From assembly GCA_022865685.1 (NCBI GenBank), contig JALHUB010000251.1, positions 1 through 41,781 of the forward strand: a DNA stretch of 41,781 bases, in the 5' to 3' direction. The position numbers were made by a program, and so were the translations under genes. Each line of letters opens with the position of its first letter. The first letter of the stretch is position 1. This DNA comes from Dehalococcoidia bacterium. Lineage in GTDB: Bacteria > Chloroflexota > Dehalococcoidia > DSTF01 > JALHUB01. Of this stretch, positions 9,077 to 17,806 are shown piece by piece. The notes beneath the pieces were generated by a model that was not told where the DNA came from, did no database searches, and saw only the letters and a program-made list of their open reading frames with translations.

Positions 9077-10114
9077 TTGCTCCGTAGCCCCCGCATCTGG
9101 CTCGGGATAGCCCTGAGCGCCCTGTTTATCGCGATATTCCTCTGGCGCACCGACTTCAGCGAGATCGGCCGCGCCTTCGCTCACGCCAACTACTGGTGGG
9201 CGCTGGCTTCGATACCCGTCTACTTCGTCGCCGCCTACTTCCGCGCCTGGCGCTGGAAGTACCTCCTGCGCCCGCTGGGCGAGATGCGCGTCTCGGCCCT
9301 GTTCCCGATCGTCATCATTGGCTTCATGGCCAACAACCTCATTCCCGCCCGCGCCGGCGAGTTCGTTCGGGCCTACATCGTCGGCGAGCGCGAGAAGGTC
9401 AGCAAGATGGCCGCTTTGGGCACCATCGCTGTCGACCGCGTGTTCGACGGCATCACGCTCCTACCGTTCCTGCTCATCGTCGCTGCTGTCTCCGGCGCGA
9501 ATTTCGATCTTCGTGTGTTTCACTTCAGCGTCGACCTGCGCGCCATCGCCGCCTTGATGGCAATTCTATTTGGCGTCGGACTGGTCCTGCTCGTGGTGCT
9601 CGCCCTCTCGGAAGGCCTTAGTCGTCGCCTCGTCGCCTTCGTGCTGCGATTCGTCCCCGCTCGACTCAAGCCGCAGGTGCAAACGCTGGCGGAATCGTTC
9701 CTGACCGGACTCCACTCCTTCCGCAGCCCGACGGACATGTTCCTCGCCTCCGCGACGTCGGTCGTCTCCTGGCTGCTGGAGGCGACGATGTACTACATGA
9801 TCGGCCTCGTCTTCGGCCTTGACCTCGGCTTCGAGGTCTACCTGCTCATTTGCGCAGGCGCCAACCTTGCGATAGCGGTCATCCCGACGCAGGGGGGTGT
9901 CGGGCCGTTCGAGTTCGTGACGCAGCAGACGGCGATGTACTTCGGCGTCGCGCGCGACCCCGCCTTCGCCTATGCTGTGGCGCTGCACGCCCTGCTGTTG
10001 ATACCGGTAATCGCAGTCGGCCTCTACTTCCTCTGGTCGATCAACCTGTCCCTGGGCGAGGTCCTGCGCGGCCGCGCGAAGGCCGGCGCTACGGAAGCGA
10101 TGGTAGAAGAATGA
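9077..10114 (+). CDS. UPF0104 / lysylphosphatidylglycerol synthase TM-region flippase-like protein
   Basis: A polytopic membrane protein with the pattern of the UPF0104 family, the domain shared with the membrane part of MprF and archaeal AglD. Visible marks are YFRAWRWKYLLRP, GFMANNLIPARAGEFVRAYIVGE and, near the C-terminus, AVIPTQGGVGPFEF. Members flip lipids or lipid-linked sugars. The TTG at 9077 (345 residues) is preferred because GAGG lies six bases upstream and the family similarity starts there. A TTG at 9020 would add 19 unlikely residues. The stop overlaps the next start as ATGA, so the pair is translationally coupled. Confidence 0.85.
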   Translation: MLRSPRIWLGIALSALFIAIFLWRTDFSEIGRAFAHANYWWALASIPVYFVAAYFRAWRWKYLLRPLGEMRVSALFPIVIIGFMANNLIPARAGEFVRAYIVGEREKVSKMAALGTIAVDRVFDGITLLPFLLIVAAVSGANFDLRVFHFSVDLRAIAALMAILFGVGLVLLVVLALSEGLSRRLVAFVLRFVPARLKPQVQTLAESFLTGLHSFRSPTDMFLASATSVVSWLLEATMYYMIGLVFGLDLGFEVYLLICAGANLAIAVIPTQGGVGPFEFVTQQTAMYFGVARDPAFAYAVALHALLLIPVIAVGLYFLWSINLSLGEVLRGRAKAGATEAMVEE

Positions 10115-11412
10115 AGTATGGCATCGTCGGCGGCGGCATCGCGGGCCTGACGGCGGCCTACCGGCTCCAGCAGAGGGGCCACGAGGTGGCGCTCTTCGAG
10201 GCTCGACCGCAGCTCGGCGGGCAGGCTGGCACCTTCGAAGTCGGCGGCAACCGGCTGGAGGTCTTCTACCACCACCTCTTCAGCGGCGACAGCGACGTCA
10301 TCGGCCTCATCGACGAGATGGGCCTCGGCGAGCGCATGAGCTGGCGCGAGTCGAAAGTGGGCTTCTACCATGGCGGCCGCATCGACAACTTTGTCACGCC
10401 CGGCGACCTCCTGCGCTTCGGCGCCGTCTCCCCCATCGACCGCGTCCGCCTGGGCCTGGTCGGCCTCTACTTGCGGCGTCAGAAGGACTGGCGTCGCTAC
10501 GAAGGCCTCACAGCCCAGGAGTGGATCAAGAAGTGGGCCGGCAAGCGCAACTACGACGTCGTCTGGGGGCCGCTGCTGCGCGGCAAGTTCGGCTCGCGCG
10601 CCGGCGACGTGAGCATGGTCTGGTTCTGGGGCAAGATCTTCCTCCGCTTCGCCTCGCGTGGCGGCGGCGTGTCGCAGAAGGAGCGGCTCGGCTACCTCAT
10701 GGGCAGCTTCGGCCTCCTGATCGACGCGCTCGCGGACCGCCTCCGGCAAGCAGGCGCGCGCGTCGAGGCCGGGCGAGCCGTGGAGCGCATAGTCGTCGAA
10801 GAGGGGCGTGCCAGCGGACTCCAGCTTGCCGGAGGCGAGACCGTCCCCTGCGACGCCGTCATCGCGACCGTGCCCAACGCCGCGTTCCTGGAGATAGCGC
10901 CCTTCCTGCCCGACGACTACGCCGGCCTGCTGCGCAAGGTGCAATACCAGTGGGCCAGCGCCCTTGTCCTGGCGCTCAAGCAGTCGCTCTCGCCGATCTA
11001 CTGGCTGAACATCAGCGACCCCGAGATCCCGTTCGTCGGCGCCATCGAGCACACGAACTACATCGAGCCGGCGCAGTACGGCGGCCTCAACATCCTCTAC
11101 CTGTCGAACTACGTCGAGGAGAGCTCGCCGGTCGTGGGCATGAGCATCGACGAGCTCAGCGACTACTACCTGCCGCACCTGACGAAGATCAACCCCGCCT
11201 TCTCGCGCGACTGGATCGTCGACCGCTGGCTGTTCAAGGACCCGGCCGGCCAGCCGGTGATCACGACGAACTACGGCGCTTCGATACCCTCGCACGAGAC
11301 GCCGGTGCCCGGCCTCTACCTGGCGAACACGACGCAGATCTATCCGGAGGATCGCGGCCTCAACTACTCCGTCCGCCTCGGCGACAAGATCGCCTCAATA
11401 GCCGCTGCTTAA
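10111..11412 (+). CDS. FAD-dependent oxidoreductase, protoporphyrinogen-oxidase/amine-oxidase-like
   Basis: A 433-residue flavoprotein. The N-terminus MKYGIVGGGIAGL carries the GxGxxG dinucleotide motif (7-12), followed by the acidic end of beta-2 (VALFEA) and a GGQAG stretch. The C-terminal FAD contact region is GLYLANTTQIYPEDRGLNYSVRLGDKIA. It belongs to the NAD(P)/FAD-dependent family that also holds PgoX, phytoene desaturase and UDP-galactopyranose-mutase-like enzymes. The substrate cannot be read from the sequence. Coupling by ATGA overlap to a lipid or sugar flippase suggests it oxidises a lipid- or sugar-linked envelope intermediate rather than a porphyrin. That is inference. Confidence 0.85.
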   Translation: MKYGIVGGGIAGLTAAYRLQQRGHEVALFEARPQLGGQAGTFEVGGNRLEVFYHHLFSGDSDVIGLIDEMGLGERMSWRESKVGFYHGGRIDNFVTPGDLLRFGAVSPIDRVRLGLVGLYLRRQKDWRRYEGLTAQEWIKKWAGKRNYDVVWGPLLRGKFGSRAGDVSMVWFWGKIFLRFASRGGGVSQKERLGYLMGSFGLLIDALADRLRQAGARVEAGRAVERIVVEEGRASGLQLAGGETVPCDAVIATVPNAAFLEIAPFLPDDYAGLLRKVQYQWASALVLALKQSLSPIYWLNISDPEIPFVGAIEHTNYIEPAQYGGLNILYLSNYVEESSPVVGMSIDELSDYYLPHLTKINPAFSRDWIVDRWLFKDPAGQPVITTNYGASIPSHETPVPGLYLANTTQIYPEDRGLNYSVRLGDKIASIAAA

Positions 11413-11462
11413 CCTACTTTCCTGTTGTAGAATAGGCCAGGCAACCCGCATGACCAGGGATC

Positions 11463-11698
11463 GCCGAGGCTGGAAAGCCTCGGCTGCGGGATTCTGGCCA
11501 TGACCGGCCGCCGGTCCTACCGCGTAGGGCGGGCATCCTGCCCGCCTCTCGGGGACGCAGGGGTCGGGGCTCCGACTGTCTGCCAGTGGCGGATACCCGA
11601 CCCGCGGGCATACGCAAAGATGACGCCTCTGAGGGATGAATCCCTCAGCCTTTCATAGAAACGCCGTCTTACTATTGGCTGCGGGTTTCAACCCGCAG
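11463..11698. repeat. Nest of six short palindromes between the FAD oxidoreductase and mutS
   Basis: The gap 11413-11704 holds no gene but six perfect hairpins: GCCGAGGCT/AGCCTCGGC (11463-11484), GACCGG/CCGGTC (11502-11516), GGCGGGCA/TGCCCGCC (11528-11546), GTCGG/CCGAC (11563-11576), CTGAGGGAT/ATCCCTCAG (11629-11648) and CTGCGGGTT/AACCCGCAG (11679-11698). The last two are 9-bp stems around a two-base centre. The final palindrome ends six bases before the mutS start and overlaps its AGGA Shine-Dalgarno (11697-11700). A partial copy of the first recurs at 18723-18739. They look like short interspersed palindromic elements. Confidence 0.75.
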
Positions 11699-11704
11699 GA
11701 TCGC

Positions 11705-14332
11705 ATGACCCCAATCCGACGCCAGTATCTCGACATCAAGCGGCGCTACCCCCATGCCATCGTCCTCTTCCGGCTCGGCGACTTCTACGAGACGTTCGAT
11801 GACGACGCCAAGCTCTGCGCCCGCGAGCTCGACCTGACGCTAACGTCGAAGCCCATGGGTAAGAACGTGCGCGTGCCGCTCGCGGGCATCCCGTACCACG
11901 CCCTCGACGGCTACCTGGCGCGCCTCATCGCCAAGGGCTACAAGGTCGCGATCTGCGAGCAGATGGGCGACCCCGCGATGGCGAAGGGACTTGTCGACAG
12001 GCAGGTGGTGCGCGTCGTCACGCCGGGCACGGTCATCGAGGGCCACCTGCTCGACGAGCGGGCCAACAACTACCTCGTCGCCCTTGCCGTCGAGCCGCCC
12101 CCTAAGCGCGGCCGGACGGGCAGCGGCGAGCCGCGGGTAGGGCTGGCCTATGTTGACATAAGTACGGGCGAGTTCGCAGCGACGCAGCTCGACCAGGCGG
12201 CCCTCGCTGCCGAGCTTTCGCGCCTGCATCCGGCGGAGCTGCTGCTCTGCGAAGACACGGAGCCGCCCGCTACCGACGCGCCCGTCACGCGCCTGGAGGC
12301 GTACTGCTTCGAGGCCGAGACGGCGCGCTCCGTCCTTCTCGATCACTTCCGCGTCGTCTCGCTGGCTGCCTTTGGCTGCGACGAGATGCCCCTCGCGACC
12401 TGCGCGGCGGGCGCCGCCATCCACTACCTGCGCGAGAATCAGAAGGCCGCTCTCGGCCACGTCAGCGCTCTCTCCATCTACAATCCAACGCGCTTCATGC
12501 TCCTCGACGCCCAGACGCGGCGCAACCTGGAGCTGTTCGGCGGCGGCCGCGACGGCGATAGGCGCAACTCACTCCTCGGCGTCCTCGACTTGACGCGGAC
12601 GGCACTCGGCGCGCGCCTGCTGCGTCGCTGGCTCGGACAGCCGCTGCTCGACGTCGACGCCATCCGCGAGCGACAGGACGGCGTCGCCTGGTTCCACGAG
12701 AGCGCCGTCCGGCGCGGCGCCGCGGGTGAGGTGCTGGCGAAGATGCCGGACTTCGAGCGACTGCTCAGCCGGATCTCGAGCAATATGGCGCTACCGCGCG
12801 AGGTGGTCGCTCTCAGGCGCGGCCTTGAGCTTGTGCCCGATTTGCGCGCGGTCCTCGACGGGGGGAAGGGCTGCGACACCGTCGCCGCCATGCTGTCCGG
12901 CCTCGACCCTTGCGATGACATCGTCGCGCTCATAGCGCAGGCGCTGGAGGACGAGCCGGCGAATGACCCGCAAGAGGGCGGCGTCGTGCGCAGCGGCTTC
13001 GCGCCGGAGCTCGACGAGCTGCGCAGCGTAACACGAGACGTCCGTCGCTACCTCGCGGAGCTGGAGGCGGCGGAAAGGGCGCGCAGCGGCATCAAGACGC
13101 TGAAGGTCGGCTACAACCGCGTCTTCGGCTACTACATTGAGGTGAGCCGTCCCAACCTCTCCCACGTGCCGGACGACTACCAGCGCCGTCAGACGCTCGT
13201 CGGCGGCGAGCGCTTCGTCACGGAGCAGCTCAAGGAGTACGAAAGCCGCATCCTCAGCGCCCGCGAGCGCATCGGCGAGCTGGAGTCGGGCATCTTCCGG
13301 CTGGTCTGCGCCCAGGTCGCGGCTGACGGCAAGCGACTCCTCGCGCTGGCCGCCGCCGTCGCCGCCGTCGACGTGCGATTGACGCTGGCCGAAGCGGCCT
13401 CGCGCTACGGATACTGCCGGCCCGACCTCCTGGCGGAGGGCGAGATCGTCGTCCGCGACGGCCGGCATCCCATCGTCGAGCGCACGCTCGCTTCCGCCGG
13501 CGCCTTCGTCCCCAACGACGTCCACCTTTCCGCCGTGGACGGCCAGATCATCTTGCTGACGGGCCCGAACATGGCCGGCAAGTCGACCTATCTGCGTCAG
13601 GTGGCGCTTATCGTTCTCATGGCGCAGATAGGTAGCTTCGTGCCCGCTGCCTCCGCCCGAATCGGCGTTGTCGACCGCGTCTTCACGCGCGTGGGCGCTC
13701 AGGAGGACATTGCCTCGGGGCAATCGACGTTCATGGTGGAGATGCTGGAGACCGCCAACATCCTGCACAACGCCACGCCGCGCTCGCTCGTCATCCTCGA
13801 CGAGATCGGCCGCGGCACCAGCACCTACGACGGCATGGCGATCGCCCGCGCGGTTGTCGAGTACCTACACAACCGCAGCGACCGGGCAGCGAAGACGCTC
13901 TTCGCCACCCACTACCATGAGCTCGTGGCGCTGGCGCAAACACTGCCCCATGTGCGGAACTACAACGTCGCCGTGACGGAGGAAGGTGGAAGCATTGTTT
14001 TCCTGCATCGCATCGTCCCCGGCGGCGCCGACAAGAGCTACGGCGTCCACGTCGCCGAACTGGCCGGCCTGCCGAAGCCGGTCGTGCAGCGGGCTCGCGA
14101 CGTCCTGGCGGCGCTCGAATCGCAATCCGACGGACGGCGGGGACCGGATGGGGCGCGTTCCTCTCGACCCCCCGCAGAGCAGTTGCCGCTCCTGGCGCCG
14201 GCGTCGCCGCTCCTGGGCGAGCTGGCGGGACTCGAAGTCGACGCCATGACGCCGCTGGAAGCGATAACGAAGCTCTACGAGCTGCGCGAGAAAGCCCGAG
14301 AAGACGGCGCCATATCGGAGGCTAGTTCCTGA
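11705..14332 (+). CDS. mutS: DNA mismatch repair protein MutS
   Basis: MutS binds base mismatches and small loops and, with ATP, recruits MutL. The 875-residue protein starts MTPIRRQYLDIKRRYP. The mismatch-reading Phe-x-Glu lies in GDFYETF (F27, E29). The connector, lever and clamp domains follow. The ATPase has Walker A TGPNMAGKST (about 619-627), Walker B VILDEIGRGTSTYDG and the FATHYHEL switch. The ATG at 11705 is preferred over 11636, because the earlier start adds 23 residues unlike the family and lies inside a palindrome. AGGA is four bases upstream. Its last 11 bases overlap the end of the opposite-strand protease gene. Confidence 0.97.
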   Translation: MTPIRRQYLDIKRRYPHAIVLFRLGDFYETFDDDAKLCARELDLTLTSKPMGKNVRVPLAGIPYHALDGYLARLIAKGYKVAICEQMGDPAMAKGLVDRQVVRVVTPGTVIEGHLLDERANNYLVALAVEPPPKRGRTGSGEPRVGLAYVDISTGEFAATQLDQAALAAELSRLHPAELLLCEDTEPPATDAPVTRLEAYCFEAETARSVLLDHFRVVSLAAFGCDEMPLATCAAGAAIHYLRENQKAALGHVSALSIYNPTRFMLLDAQTRRNLELFGGGRDGDRRNSLLGVLDLTRTALGARLLRRWLGQPLLDVDAIRERQDGVAWFHESAVRRGAAGEVLAKMPDFERLLSRISSNMALPREVVALRRGLELVPDLRAVLDGGKGCDTVAAMLSGLDPCDDIVALIAQALEDEPANDPQEGGVVRSGFAPELDELRSVTRDVRRYLAELEAAERARSGIKTLKVGYNRVFGYYIEVSRPNLSHVPDDYQRRQTLVGGERFVTEQLKEYESRILSARERIGELESGIFRLVCAQVAADGKRLLALAAAVAAVDVRLTLAEAASRYGYCRPDLLAEGEIVVRDGRHPIVERTLASAGAFVPNDVHLSAVDGQIILLTGPNMAGKSTYLRQVALIVLMAQIGSFVPAASARIGVVDRVFTRVGAQEDIASGQSTFMVEMLETANILHNATPRSLVILDEIGRGTSTYDGMAIARAVVEYLHNRSDRAAKTLFATHYHELVALAQTLPHVRNYNVAVTEEGGSIVFLHRIVPGGADKSYGVHVAELAGLPKPVVQRARDVLAALESQSDGRRGPDGARSSRPPAEQLPLLAPASPLLGELAGLEVDAMTPLEAITKLYELREKAREDGAISEASS

Positions 14333-15749
14333 CGATGCCGCTGACGCCCACCTGGTAGGACTTCCCCTCCAGCGCCAGGTCTATCTGGATGCGGCCCGCG
14401 CCGTCCCAGCCGGGGTAGGAACCATCAGGAAGATCGACCGCCGTCGAAGTGAGCCTGCTCTTCACCGCATCCGGCGACATCGGCGGACCCTTGGACAAGA
14501 TCAGGGCCACTGCCCCCGCAACGAGCGGCGCGGAGAATGAAGTGCCGCTGCCCAGTGCGTAGGGCTGGCCGCTGACGCAGTACCATCCCGGCCCGCAGAA
14601 CTTCGTCGGCAGCGTGCTGGTGATGTCGACGCCCGGCGCGGTAACCGTCACCTCCGGCCCCCAGTTGCTGAAAGAGGCCTTGCTGCTGGCGTTCTTATGG
14701 TCCGCGGCCGAGACGGCAATCACCCTCTCGTCGCGCGCCGGGAAAGCGACCACCGCCTCGCCGGAGTTGCCCGTCGCCGCCACGATGACCACGCCGTAAC
14801 GGTCGTGCGCCTCGGCGATGGCCGCGCGCAGCGTCAGCGAGTCCTCATCGGTGCCGAAGCTCATGTTCAGGACCCTGGCGCCGTTCTTGGCCGCGTAGAG
14901 GATGCCCTGTGTCGCAGCCAGGGCAGTGCCCGCGCCCTCACAATCCAGCACCTTCACCGGCATGATCGTGGCATTGGGTGCCATGCCCGTCACGCCGGCG
15001 GCGGTGTTCCCTTTCGCTGCCGCGACGCCCGCGACGAAGCTGCCGTGGCCGTTGTCGTCCGCGATGTCGCTGTTGGGTCCCGCCTGCGCCCCCGTACAAG
15101 CGATACCGCTCTCGGCGAAGTTGCAGCCGTGTACGTCGTCGACGCAGCCGTTGCCATCGTCGTCGATACCGTTGCCCGCGATCTCCGCCGTGTTCGTCCA
15201 GACGTTGTCCTTCAAATCCGGGTGCGTGATGTCCAGCCCGGTATCGAGGATAGCGACGATGATGCCCGCCTTGCCCGTCTCCACGTCCCAGGCCTTGGGC
15301 GCATTAACGAGGTCGTAGTACCATTGCTGCCGGCCGACGTAGAAGGGGTCGTTGGGGACCATCTGCGTTCGGAATATGACGTTCGGCTCCGCGTACTCCA
15401 CCTGCGGCACCAAACCATAGCGGCGCGCCGCTTCCTCCAGCGACAATCCGGGTTCGACAGCGACGCGCGACACCCCGAGATCACCGATCTCGCCCACCTC
15501 CCTGGCGCCGACCACCCCGTTTACGACGCGTCGCCCGATGGGGAACATCGGCTGGCGGTACTTCACGAGGAGCTCGCCCGGCGCGGCGTCCAGCGGATGG
15601 CTGCGACCGGTCGCGACTCTGGTGCCATTGGCCGGGGGGTTGCAGACCGGCGCCAGAGCGAGATATGCGGCCAAGAGGCCCGCGGGAAAGGCGATCAGCA
15701 GGGCCATGCGTGTGCGATAAGTCATCGGAAGGCGCCGCGACTTGACCAT
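14322..15749 (-). CDS. Secreted subtilisin-like serine protease (S8 family)
   Basis: A 475-residue exported peptidase. A membrane/signal segment lies at about residues 14-34. An inhibitor-I9-like propeptide region (about 55-130) is followed by the catalytic domain. The triad is visible as Asp169 (AILDTGLD), His235 (NGHGSFVAG) and Ser404 (GTSFSAP), with oxyanion Asn328 (ATGNSG). A DDDGNG-type insert around residues 193-207, typical of this subtilase group, may bind calcium. The chosen start is the ATG at 15749; a second ATG eight codons on (15725) is possible, and neither has a clear Shine-Dalgarno. It is convergent with mutS, sharing 11 bases, and divergent from mutL, so it is a lone gene among repair genes. 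Confidence 0.93.
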   Translation of the reverse strand: MVKSRRLPMTYRTRMALLIAFPAGLLAAYLALAPVCNPPANGTRVATGRSHPLDAAPGELLVKYRQPMFPIGRRVVNGVVGAREVGEIGDLGVSRVAVEPGLSLEEAARRYGLVPQVEYAEPNVIFRTQMVPNDPFYVGRQQWYYDLVNAPKAWDVETGKAGIIVAILDTGLDITHPDLKDNVWTNTAEIAGNGIDDDGNGCVDDVHGCNFAESGIACTGAQAGPNSDIADDNGHGSFVAGVAAAKGNTAAGVTGMAPNATIMPVKVLDCEGAGTALAATQGILYAAKNGARVLNMSFGTDEDSLTLRAAIAEAHDRYGVVIVAATGNSGEAVVAFPARDERVIAVSAADHKNASSKASFSNWGPEVTVTAPGVDITSTLPTKFCGPGWYCVSGQPYALGSGTSFSAPLVAGAVALILSKGPPMSPDAVKSRLTSTAVDLPDGSYPGWDGAGRIQIDLALEGKSYQVGVSGIVRN

Positions 15750-15810
15750 ATATCTCGGCTCATGTGACGTACCTTACATCGGAGCAGTCGGATGGGCAAG
15801 AGGTTGCCTG

Positions 15811-15819
15811 TGCTAGAAT
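15811..15819 (+). promoter_or_regulatory. Extended -10 promoter element at the mutL start
   Basis: TGC directly precedes TAGAAT (15814-15819), forming an extended -10 box. No -35 box is seen 16-18 bases upstream. Initiation about seven bases downstream would fall on or next to the ATG at 15827, predicting a leaderless mutL mRNA. Confidence 0.45.
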
Positions 15820-15826
15820 GGCGTCG

Positions 15827-17542
15827 ATGAACCACCCCAGCGCCATCCAGAAGCTGTCGCCCCAGGTCATCGGCAAGATCGCCGCCGGCGAGGTCATCGA
15901 GCGACCGGCCTCCGTGGTCAAAGAGCTCGTGGAGAACTCGCTCGACGCCGCGGCCCGTCTCATAACCGTCGAGATCGGCAGAGGCGGGCTCGACCTGATC
16001 CGGGTCAGCGACGACGGCGGTGGCATCGCCCCGGACGAGCTGCCGCTGGCCTTCGAGCGCCACGCCACGAGCAAGCTTCTGACCGAGCACGACTTGGAGC
16101 GCGTCGCCACACTGGGCTTTCGCGGCGAGGCCCTCCCTAGCATCGCCGCCGTCGCGGAGATCGAGATCGCGTCGCGCCCGGCGAACGCGGCGTCGGGCGC
16201 CCTGCTGCGACTCAGAGAGGGCGAGGTTGTCGAGCAGGGCGAAAAAGGGATAGCGGCCGGCACCATTATCGCCGTCAGAGGCCTGTTCAGGCGCCAGCCT
16301 GCCCGGCTCAAGTTCCTGCGCTCGCCCGCCGCCGAGGCCGCCCAGATCGCCGGCGTCGTCAGCCATTACGCGCTTGCCTACCCCGAGGTACGCTTCGTGC
16401 TCCTCGTCGACGGGCGTCTCACGCTGCAAACTCCCGGAAACGCCGATCTCCGCGATGCGGCGGCCGGCGTCTACGGACACCAGGTCGCGCAGGCGCTCTT
16501 GGCGCTGCCCGTCGACGCAGGACCGGTCGACCCGCCTGCCGTCATCGGTCTCGTAGGCGAGCCGGGGCTGTCGAGGGCTAACCGCAACTATATAACGCTG
16601 TTCATCAACAGACGCTGGGTGCGCAGCCGCACGCTCACGTATGCCGTCGAAGAAGCGTATCATGGCTTCCTCCTGACCGGCCGCCACCCGCTCGCCATCG
16701 TCGACATCCGCCTGCCCGCCGCCGACGTCGACGTCAACGTTCACCCGTCGAAGCTAGAAGTCAGACTGCGCAACGAGCGCGAGGTGTTCGCTCTCCTCCA
16801 GCGCCAGGTGCGACGCACGCTCACGCAGAGCGCACCTCTGCCCGCCGTCTCCGCGACGACCTGGGCCGGCGGGGCGCGCCGGCATCCGCCCGTTCCGCGC
16901 TTCGAGCCTGCGCCGCTCGCCCTGGAGACGGCGCTACTCGCACCCGCCGCCGAGCAACCACGACTGGCGCCGCCCGCGCCCGTCATGCGGGCGCTTGGTC
17001 AGGTCGGGATGGTTTACATCGTCGCCGAGGGCCCCGAAGGGCTGTACCTCGTCGACCAGCACGCTGCCCACGAGCGTATCCTGTTCGAGCGCTTCCTCGG
17101 GACCGGCGGCGCCGCGGTCGACGCGCAGGGGCTGCTGGAGCCGGTCGCCGTCGAGATCGCGCCGCGTCAGCAGGCGTTGCTGACGGAGATGGCGCAGGAG
17201 CTGTCGGAGCAAGGCTTCTCGCTGGAGCCGTTCGGCGAGGGGACGTACCTCGTGCGGTCCGTTCCCGCCGTGCTCAAGGACAAGGACGTTGCGACGACAC
17301 TCGTCGAGTTCCTGGACGCCCTTGCCCGCGAGGAGGCCGCGGCCGACCGGCGGCAGCGCGTAGCGATGTCGCTCGCCTGCCACGCTGCCATCCGCGCCGG
17401 GCAGTCGCTCAGCCAGGAGGAGATGCGGGAGCTGCTGCGTCAGTTGGAGCAGACGGAGAACCCCCGTCACTGCCCGCACGGTCGGCCAACGATGATCCAC
17501 ATGAGCGCCGACGCGCTCGCCCGCGAGTTCCGCCGTCGCTGA
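15827..17542 (+). CDS. mutL: DNA mismatch repair protein MutL (endonuclease type)
   Basis: MutL couples MutS recognition to strand removal. The GHKL ATPase marks are clear: IAAGEVIERP, VVKELVENSLDA, DDGGGI and GFRGEALPSI. The C-terminal part carries the metal-binding endonuclease motif DQHAAHERILFE (about 409), an ACHAAIRAG stretch and CPHGRPT (about 549), so it should nick DNA itself, as in bacteria without MutH. QGLLEP, just after the endonuclease motif, fits the QxxLxP beta-clamp-binding pattern. The length is 571 residues from ATG 15827. An ATG at 15818 is also possible, with AAGAGG 14 bases upstream, and an ATG at 15764 is unlikely. A Pro/Ala-rich linker lies around residues 345-380. Confidence 0.95.
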   Translation: MNHPSAIQKLSPQVIGKIAAGEVIERPASVVKELVENSLDAAARLITVEIGRGGLDLIRVSDDGGGIAPDELPLAFERHATSKLLTEHDLERVATLGFRGEALPSIAAVAEIEIASRPANAASGALLRLREGEVVEQGEKGIAAGTIIAVRGLFRRQPARLKFLRSPAAEAAQIAGVVSHYALAYPEVRFVLLVDGRLTLQTPGNADLRDAAAGVYGHQVAQALLALPVDAGPVDPPAVIGLVGEPGLSRANRNYITLFINRRWVRSRTLTYAVEEAYHGFLLTGRHPLAIVDIRLPAADVDVNVHPSKLEVRLRNEREVFALLQRQVRRTLTQSAPLPAVSATTWAGGARRHPPVPRFEPAPLALETALLAPAAEQPRLAPPAPVMRALGQVGMVYIVAEGPEGLYLVDQHAAHERILFERFLGTGGAAVDAQGLLEPVAVEIAPRQQALLTEMAQELSEQGFSLEPFGEGTYLVRSVPAVLKDKDVATTLVEFLDALAREEAAADRRQRVAMSLACHAAIRAGQSLSQEEMRELLRQLEQTENPRHCPHGRPTMIHMSADALAREFRRR

Positions 17543-17690
17543 TGCTGCACCGGGTCGTCGGTGCTCCCTTGCAGATTGATCGTTTCCCCTCCACCGTGCG
17601 GTGCCAGGCTGCGTTCCTATCGGAGATCCCTCGCGGCCCGACGCCACACTGCTCCAAGCGATTCTAGGTTGCGAGACTGCTATCCTTCGC

Positions 17691-17747
17691 TCGCATTCCT
17701 AAGGGTTTTCCCCTAAAGGATTCCCCTACTGCCGCCGAACATTACTG
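17691..17747 (+). promoter_or_regulatory. Three-part CCTA direct-repeat element upstream of the CAP gene
   Basis: CCTA occurs at 17698, 17712 and 17725, spaced 14 and 13 bases. The last two sit in CCCCTA (17710-17715 and 17723-17728) separated by AAGGATT and followed by CTGCCG. A near-identical arrangement precedes the sigma factor gene (26241-26284). A weak -10-like TTACTG (17742-17747) follows 13 bases after the last repeat. The layout suggests an activator binding site next to or over the -35 region. No known regulator is recognised. The rest of the gap 17543-17806 shows nothing else. Confidence 0.5.
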
Positions 17748-17806
17748 TGGCAGGCCTTGCGCTTGCCCTGTCAAACACCCTTCAGAAGAAAGGACCCGCG
17801 GCGTAG

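Noticed and set aside
10024..11295. 423-codon open frame antisense to the FAD oxidoreductase
   Set aside because: Compositionally biased mirror of the flavoprotein gene; no ribosome site or motif.
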